Of a DNA stretch of 64,000 nucleotides, positions 60,018 to 64,000 are shown piece after piece (the stretch's first letter is position 1; every line of letters begins with the position of its first letter). The notes beneath the pieces were generated by a model. The model saw only the letters and a program-made list of their open reading frames with translations, made no database searches and was not told where the DNA came from. Origin of the DNA: Longitalea luteola (lineage in GTDB: Bacteria; Bacteroidota; Bacteroidia; Chitinophagales; Chitinophagaceae); NCBI RefSeq assembly GCF_017356035.1, contig NZ_JAFIQX010000002.1, positions 248,001 through 312,000 of the forward strand. The letters are read 5' to 3'. A program made the position numbers and the translations under genes.

Positions 60018-60509
60018 ATGAAAAGAAATGTACTTTATAATTTGTTACTGTTACCCCTGGCTTTGCTGATAGTTACGGGGAGCATGTCACAAACAAGCCT
60101 GGAACCCGACCAGAATCCCGATTACATGATCAGCCAGGTAAAATATGCCCGCATGGCCGATTCAATCAACCGCTTGCACGGCACTACTCCCCAGGAAACA
60201 TACAAAGCCATTGACTGGATGGCCGACAGACAGGCCGCCCGTGAGCAACGCCGCGCTTTCCGCCGTGAATTAAGGCTGGAAAGAGCCCGGAATGGCTACG
60301 GCTGGTATTATAATGACTTCGACTATTACTATCCACGTACCTATAGCAACTACTATCCTGTTTATTCACGTGGTTATGGTAGTTACTATCCTGTGTATTC
60401 GCGTGGTTATGGCTACTACCCCTATCGCCGGTATTGGAACCGTAATTACTGGAACCTCGTGCCACTGGCCGCAACCGCTGCTACCGTAGGCTGGTTATTA
60501 ACCCGGTAA
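60018..60509 (+). CDS. exported Tyr-rich hypothetical protein, 163 aa
   Basis: An N-terminal signal peptide precedes a short helical part rich in Arg and Glu (residues about 55-90). The middle holds repeated YPVYSRGYG units (residues about 118-135), and a hydrophobic C-terminal stretch (LAATAATVGWLL) follows. The two repeats are near-identical also at DNA level. It could be a small surface or outer-membrane-associated protein. It opens the envelope cluster with the LpoB-like and COG3014 genes. Confidence 0.7.
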   Translation: MKRNVLYNLLLLPLALLIVTGSMSQTSLEPDQNPDYMISQVKYARMADSINRLHGTTPQETYKAIDWMADRQAAREQRRAFRRELRLERARNGYGWYYNDFDYYYPRTYSNYYPVYSRGYGSYYPVYSRGYGYYPYRRYWNRNYWNLVPLAATAATVGWLLTR

Positions 60510-60635
60510 TTCTAACATTCCACCGATAATTGTATAAATGGAATACAAAGTAGATTCCATATTAATATCTTGCGCCGATAAAAAGCATCAATAAAACATT
60601 ACATTAATCAATTCTTCCCTTTTAAAATAAGCAAA

Positions 60636-61223
60636 ATGAAAAGAGTTTATCTGGCTGTTATGGCCCTGGTTGTAGCCGGTATGAGTTTGTCCTGTTCGCA
60701 TAAAGTAACCCGTATTGACCCCCAGGAACAGGTTGACCTGAGCGGGCGCTGGAACAATACCGATTCGCGCCTGGTAGCTGAACAAATGATCGAAACAGTT
60801 TTACGCGAAAGGTGGTTAGGCGATCACCAGGAAGCGCATGGCGGACAAAAACCCGTAGTGATCGTGGGTTTTGTTACCAACAAAAGCCATGAGCACATTG
60901 AAGCCGAAACCTTTGTTAAGGACGTAGAACAATCTTTTATTAAATCAGGAAGAGTGCGTCTGGTACAGGGCGGCAAAAAAAGAGATGAGCTGCGCGCCGA
61001 AAAAGCAGATCAGCAAACCAATGCTTCTGCCTCGAGCATGAAAAAGTTTGGCCTTGAACAAGGCGCCGATTATATTCTGCAAGGTTCCATCAACTCCATC
61101 GTTGATTCTCAAAAACGCAAAAAAGTGGTTTATTACCAGGTTGACCTGGAGCTGACCAACATTCAAAGCAATGAAGTGGTTTGGATAGGGGATAAGAAGA
61201 TTGCCAAATTCGTGAAAAATTAA
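60636..61223 (+). CDS. LpoB-like penicillin-binding protein activator
   Basis: At 195 residues this lipoprotein has a lipobox ending SLSC (cysteine about residue 20) and a compact domain of the LpoB/COG3417 type: QMIETVLRERWL, then KPVVIVGFVTNKSHEHI, and FVKDVEQSFIKSGRVRLV. In E. coli LpoB stimulates PBP1B from the outer membrane. The class A PBP at 25.8 kb would be a possible partner. It is followed by a COG3014-type lipoprotein gene. Confidence 0.88.
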   Translation: MKRVYLAVMALVVAGMSLSCSHKVTRIDPQEQVDLSGRWNNTDSRLVAEQMIETVLRERWLGDHQEAHGGQKPVVIVGFVTNKSHEHIEAETFVKDVEQSFIKSGRVRLVQGGKKRDELRAEKADQQTNASASSMKKFGLEQGADYILQGSINSIVDSQKRKKVVYYQVDLELTNIQSNEVVWIGDKKIAKFVKN

Positions 61224-61282
61224 TTGTACTCAACTGCAGATAACCTGCAATTATCACCGGCATGGTTTTATCATCAAAACAT

Positions 61283-62683
61283 ATGATAAGAGCATTGGCA
61301 GTTGTATGTCCGATGCTCTTGTTATGCTCCTGCGCCACGTACAATAATCGCATTGGCAGTTATTACGATCAGGTAGTGAACAACCAGTTCGATAAAGCGT
61401 ATACGGCCATTGATCAGAACAAGCTGTTGCTGCGCAAGCGGAACCGGCTGCTGTACCTTTTTGAAAAAGGAAAAATGGCCCATCTGCTGAAACAATACGA
61501 TAGCAGCAACCTGTTCTTTAACGAAGCCGATCTTTTTATTGAAGATGCCCGTACCTCAGTAAGGGATGTGGCAGTAGGCACGCTGCTGAACCCCATGATG
61601 GAAACGTACAAAGGGGAAGATTTTGAGAAGTTCATGGTGCATTATTATAAATCACTGAACTACCTGGGGCTTGGCCAAAGCGATGAAGCGATGGTAGAAG
61701 CCCGGCGTATCTCCCTGCGCAGTTATGCGCAGCAGGACAAGACCGGCAATAAGGATAACCGGTATTCAGATGATGCTTTTTCGCTCATGCTGCAGGGTAT
61801 CATATATGAGCAGAGCGGCGATGTGAACAACGCTTTCATCTCGTACAGGAATGCAGTTGATATATTCTTAAAGAATAATAACAACTGGTATGGCGTTAGC
61901 CTGCCCGAACAATTAAAGCAGGACGTATTGCGAACCGCTGCAGCCAATGGCTTTATGGATGAAGTGCAACGGTATTCAACGCTGCTTAATACCACTTTAC
62001 AACCCACTGCCAACAAGGCCGGCGGTGAACTGGTGCTCTTCTGGGAAAACGGACTCGCCCCCGTTAAACAGGAACAGAATTTTTTCTTTTCGCTCACCAA
62101 AGACGCCATCGGCAATCTTATGTTCACCGATGCTACCGGGGCGGTGCAGGTTCCGTTCATTTTGAACAGTAGTCTTAATAAGGACGATATTAAAGCATCA
62201 GACATCAGGTCGTTGCGGGTAGCATTTCCCAAGTATATTGAACAACCGGTATTTTATACCAGTGGTACGGTGTCGGTAAACAATATGCAATACAGTTTTG
62301 AAAAAGCCGAAAACATCAATGATCTGGCTTTTGCCACCCTGAAGGAACGGTTTTTAAAAGATATGACGAAAACCCTCAGTCGCCTGGCGATCAAAAAACT
62401 GGCAGAAGCAGCTGCACGGCCGAAAAAAGATGATAAGAACAAGGATGAAAAGGAGGCTATGGCTGCGGCCATACAGATCTTCAATTTCGTTTCAGAAAAA
62501 GCCGATACCCGCAACTGGCAGAGTTTGCCACATACTATATTATATACCAGGATCCCATTGCAACCTGGGACTAATGAGGTAAAAATCACCTTCTCTGGTC
62601 AAAATCAGCAAAGCAAATCACTTTCCCTGACAGTAGAAGGCAATGGCCGTCTGCAGGTGCAAAATGTGTGCACCCTGCGGTAA
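61283..62683 (+). CDS. COG3014-family lipoprotein with helical repeats
   Basis: From the ATG at 61283 the product has 466 residues, with a lipoprotein signal (LLCSC). An upstream ATG at 61262 would add seven residues before the same signal. The body has TPR-like helical repeats (residues about 35-220, for example LVYLGLGQSDEAMVEARR-like units). The C-terminal 200 residues are mixed. COG3014 proteins occur next to LpoB genes in several phyla, so a role in peptidoglycan synthesis or outer-membrane attachment is likely. It lies 38-60 bp behind the LpoB-like gene. Confidence 0.82.
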   Translation: MIRALAVVCPMLLLCSCATYNNRIGSYYDQVVNNQFDKAYTAIDQNKLLLRKRNRLLYLFEKGKMAHLLKQYDSSNLFFNEADLFIEDARTSVRDVAVGTLLNPMMETYKGEDFEKFMVHYYKSLNYLGLGQSDEAMVEARRISLRSYAQQDKTGNKDNRYSDDAFSLMLQGIIYEQSGDVNNAFISYRNAVDIFLKNNNNWYGVSLPEQLKQDVLRTAAANGFMDEVQRYSTLLNTTLQPTANKAGGELVLFWENGLAPVKQEQNFFFSLTKDAIGNLMFTDATGAVQVPFILNSSLNKDDIKASDIRSLRVAFPKYIEQPVFYTSGTVSVNNMQYSFEKAENINDLAFATLKERFLKDMTKTLSRLAIKKLAEAAARPKKDDKNKDEKEAMAAAIQIFNFVSEKADTRNWQSLPHTILYTRIPLQPGTNEVKITFSGQNQQSKSLSLTVEGNGRLQVQNVCTLR

Positions 62684-62727
62684 TCTGCCCTTGAGAATGA
62701 CAATATTTGAGCGGATAAGCATTTCCC

Positions 62728-62755
62728 AACGGATTGCTTGTCCGTTTTGCTTTTG
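62728..62755 (+). terminator. weak rho-independent terminator after the COG3014 gene
   Basis: AACGGA at 62728-62733 pairs with TCCGTT at 62741-62746 around a 7-nt loop, then TTGCTTTTG. Confidence 0.4.
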
Positions 62756-62917
62756 GGCAGGTATTCGCCCAGTTTTTCTCCATTCATCTGGATTTTTCAG
62801 CCACTCATCCAATCATGACAACTTGTGCCCGAAGCCAGCTTCGATGTAATGCTTTGTAAATCAAGTATCATTGGTTAAGCTAGTTAGCAATCATTCAATA
62901 TTACCATAATTAAAATG

Positions 62918-62938
62918 GTACTATGTGTTGCATAGTAC
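62918..62938 (+). promoter_or_regulatory. perfect inverted-repeat operator of the PadR operon
   Basis: GTACTATG at 62918-62925 and CATAGTAC at 62931-62938 are perfect complements with a 5-nt spacer. It overlaps the -33 TTG box (62928-62930), where a repressor would block RNA polymerase. PadR proteins bind such dyads, and padR is the second gene of this operon. Confidence 0.75.
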
Positions 62939-62958
62939 TAAAAACCGCCCTATATTTG
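62928..62958 (+). promoter_or_regulatory. promoter of the PadR-PspC operon
   Basis: TTG at 62928-62930 and TATATTTG at 62951-62958, separated by 20 bp, fit the Bacteroidota promoter consensus. The transcript would begin at about 62963, at or next to the first start codon. Confidence 0.7.
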
Positions 62959-62962
62959 TGTT

Positions 62963-63334
62963 GTGAAAGGGAATAAAGCCCCGGCTTCACGAACAGCCAT
63001 GCCAATCGCAATTATCATAGCCATGTTTGTCGCCCTGTTTACACTGGGGCTCACCAGGACACAATCCAAGGGCAGTCCTGACCAGGTGGTGATCATCGGA
63101 GGTAAACAATATAACTGGGCCAACAAAAAAGATAATCGCAATACTTTAGTATTGATGGCTGCAGAAACCGATAATGCCGTAACCATAAAAGGGCAACGGT
63201 CAAGCACGCCTTTGGAGCATATTTTTCAATTATCAGGTTTATACCAGATCATTAAAGCAGAACCAATGGTAGTAAATAACAATTCAAATAAAAGCAACAT
63301 AGAACAGGCCATTTGCCTGTCTGAAAAAGAATAG
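62963..63334 (+). CDS. small membrane-anchored protein at the head of the PadR operon
   Basis: The 123-residue product has a basic start, one transmembrane helix (residues 13-31) and a soluble part. No family is recognised. The GTG start at 62963 lies about where transcription should begin, so the message may be leaderless; the ATG at 62999 is an alternative that would remove the basic start but keep the helix. The basic residues before the helix fit a positive-inside anchor, which favours the GTG. padR begins 2 bp after the stop codon. Confidence 0.6.
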   Translation: MKGNKAPASRTAMPIAIIIAMFVALFTLGLTRTQSKGSPDQVVIIGGKQYNWANKKDNRNTLVLMAAETDNAVTIKGQRSSTPLEHIFQLSGLYQIIKAEPMVVNNNSNKSNIEQAICLSEKE

Positions 63335-63336
63335 CC

Positions 63337-63747
63337 ATGAATATCGAGAACACCCAAAGTCAGATGCGGAAAGGGATCCTGGAGTTTTGCATTCTCTCAA
63401 TCATTCGCCGCGGGGAAGCTTACCCGAGTGATATTGTGGATGAAATGAGAGGTGCCAATCTCCAGATCCTGGAGGGTACCCTTTACCCCTTGTTAACCCG
63501 GTTGAAGAATGCAGAAATGCTAACCTATAGATGGGTTGAAAGTAATTCGGGCCCTCCCCGCAAATACTTTTCGCTTACGCCCAAAGGCGAAGAGTTCTTT
63601 AAAGAACTGGAGACAACCTGGAATGAACTGGCCAATGCGGTGAATACACTGGCCAGTAAAAGGGAGTCGCTGACATCGTCGGCCAATACAAATAACACAA
63701 CAGAGAGTACCACATATCCAACTGAAACGACCCAACCCAACAAATAA
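63337..63747 (+). CDS. PadR-family transcriptional regulator
   Basis: The 136-residue protein has a PadR winged helix (GILEFCILSIIRRGEAYPSDI, GANLQILEGTLYPLLTRLKN) and a short C-terminal helix for dimerisation, plus a Thr/Asn-rich tail. It starts 2 bp after the previous gene and is followed by a PspC-domain gene 25 bp on. The perfect dyad at 62918-62938 is its likely operator, so it probably represses its own operon. The inducer is unknown; envelope stress is plausible given PspC. Confidence 0.94.
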   Translation: MNIENTQSQMRKGILEFCILSIIRRGEAYPSDIVDEMRGANLQILEGTLYPLLTRLKNAEMLTYRWVESNSGPPRKYFSLTPKGEEFFKELETTWNELANAVNTLASKRESLTSSANTNNTTESTTYPTETTQPNK

Positions 63748-63772
63748 CTTCAACCAACAAACACTACTCACC

Positions 63773-64000
63773 ATGAAAAAGGTTATAAATATAAATTTCC
63801 AGGGCAGGGTTATTCCTATTGAGGAAACTGCTTACGAAATATTAAAGCAATACATTGAAAGTTTACGAAGGTATTTTTCAAATGAGGAAGGCCGGGATGA
63901 AATTATCAATGACATCGAAAGCCGTATTGCTGAATTGTTCTCAGAAAGATTGAAGAAAGAGGTTACCTGCATTACCGATGATGATGTGCGGGCTGTGATG
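63773..64000 (+). CDS. PspC-domain protein, N-terminal part (3' end outside window)
   Basis: The 76 codons visible start MKKVININFQGRVIPIEE and continue LKQYIESLRRYFSNEEGRDE, a segment conserved at the N terminus of PspC-domain proteins in Bacteroidota that lie behind PadR genes. The PspC membrane helices would follow outside the window. In enterobacteria PspC guards the membrane under stress. The gene is 25 bp behind padR, in one operon. Confidence 0.82.
   Translation, partial: MKKVININFQGRVIPIEETAYEILKQYIESLRRYFSNEEGRDEIINDIESRIAELFSERLKKEVTCITDDDVRAVM

Overview
The window looks like a chromosomal segment of a Bacteroidota bacterium of the Chitinophagaceae (Niastella or Chitinophaga type). 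The reasons are the gene families (GH32 and GH97 glycosidases, a two-component propeller sensor, DUF3127, a PadR-PspC module, short lipoproteins), promoters of the Bacteroidota type (TTTG, about 19 bp, TAnnTTTG), few Shine-Dalgarno sequences, and intergenic DNA filled with short repeated words. The genus is an inference from overall look; no database was consulted.

Layout. 1-7.1 kb: a partial kdnB-like Kdo 8-oxidase, a secreted GH32 fructan hydrolase, a nitrilase-family amidohydrolase, an ahpC-ahpD peroxidase pair behind an OxyR-type operator, a ROK sugar kinase, kdsB, and a three-copy tandem repeat. 7.1-13 kb: a sterol desaturase-like enzyme, dnaN, an uncharacterised protein next to a cytosolic trypsin-like protease with a zinc ribbon (both with YbjN-like segments), and recX. 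13-21 kb: signalling genes: a PAS histidine kinase with a receiver protein, a LytS/LytR pair, and a large propeller sensor whose kinase core lacks its phosphoacceptor histidine. 21-35 kb: a FUSC membrane protein, small unknown proteins, an NlpE-like lipoprotein, a class A penicillin-binding protein, an Lrp regulator with an EamA exporter, a DUF3127 protein with an SSB-like tail, a VWA protein, a GreA-like factor, a CDGSH protein and a one-domain asparaginase. 35-40 kb: a lipoprotein, an OmpR-type two-component system followed by phased CTTAA boxes, a UspA-like protein, a bestrophin, and an AT-rich glycosyltransferase beside tRNA-Phe. 41-50 kb: recQ and a six-gene run starting with kdsD behind a near-perfect promoter. 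50-58 kb: feoB without feoA, GH97, a D-2-hydroxyacid dehydrogenase, asnS and a tandem UspA protein. 58-64 kb: a lone ExbD, a 2-oxoglutarate oxygenase, an LpoB/COG3014 envelope cluster, and a PadR-PspC operon with a perfect inverted-repeat operator.

Functional links. kdnB, kdsB and kdsD are three scattered steps of Kdo supply. KdnB homologues oxidise Kdo on the way to 8-amino-Kdo, so the lipid A core may carry Kdo8N. ahpC and ahpD form a peroxide-reducing couple whose control region carries two ATAG-N7-CTAT elements. Envelope maintenance (PBP1A, LpoB-like, COG3014, ExbD, PspC) and sugar use (GH32, GH97, ROK kinase) dominate the rest. The least described signals are the word-repeat intergenic regions, the cytosolic protease with its YbjN-like neighbour, and a candidate minus-strand small RNA at about 15.24-15.43 kb.
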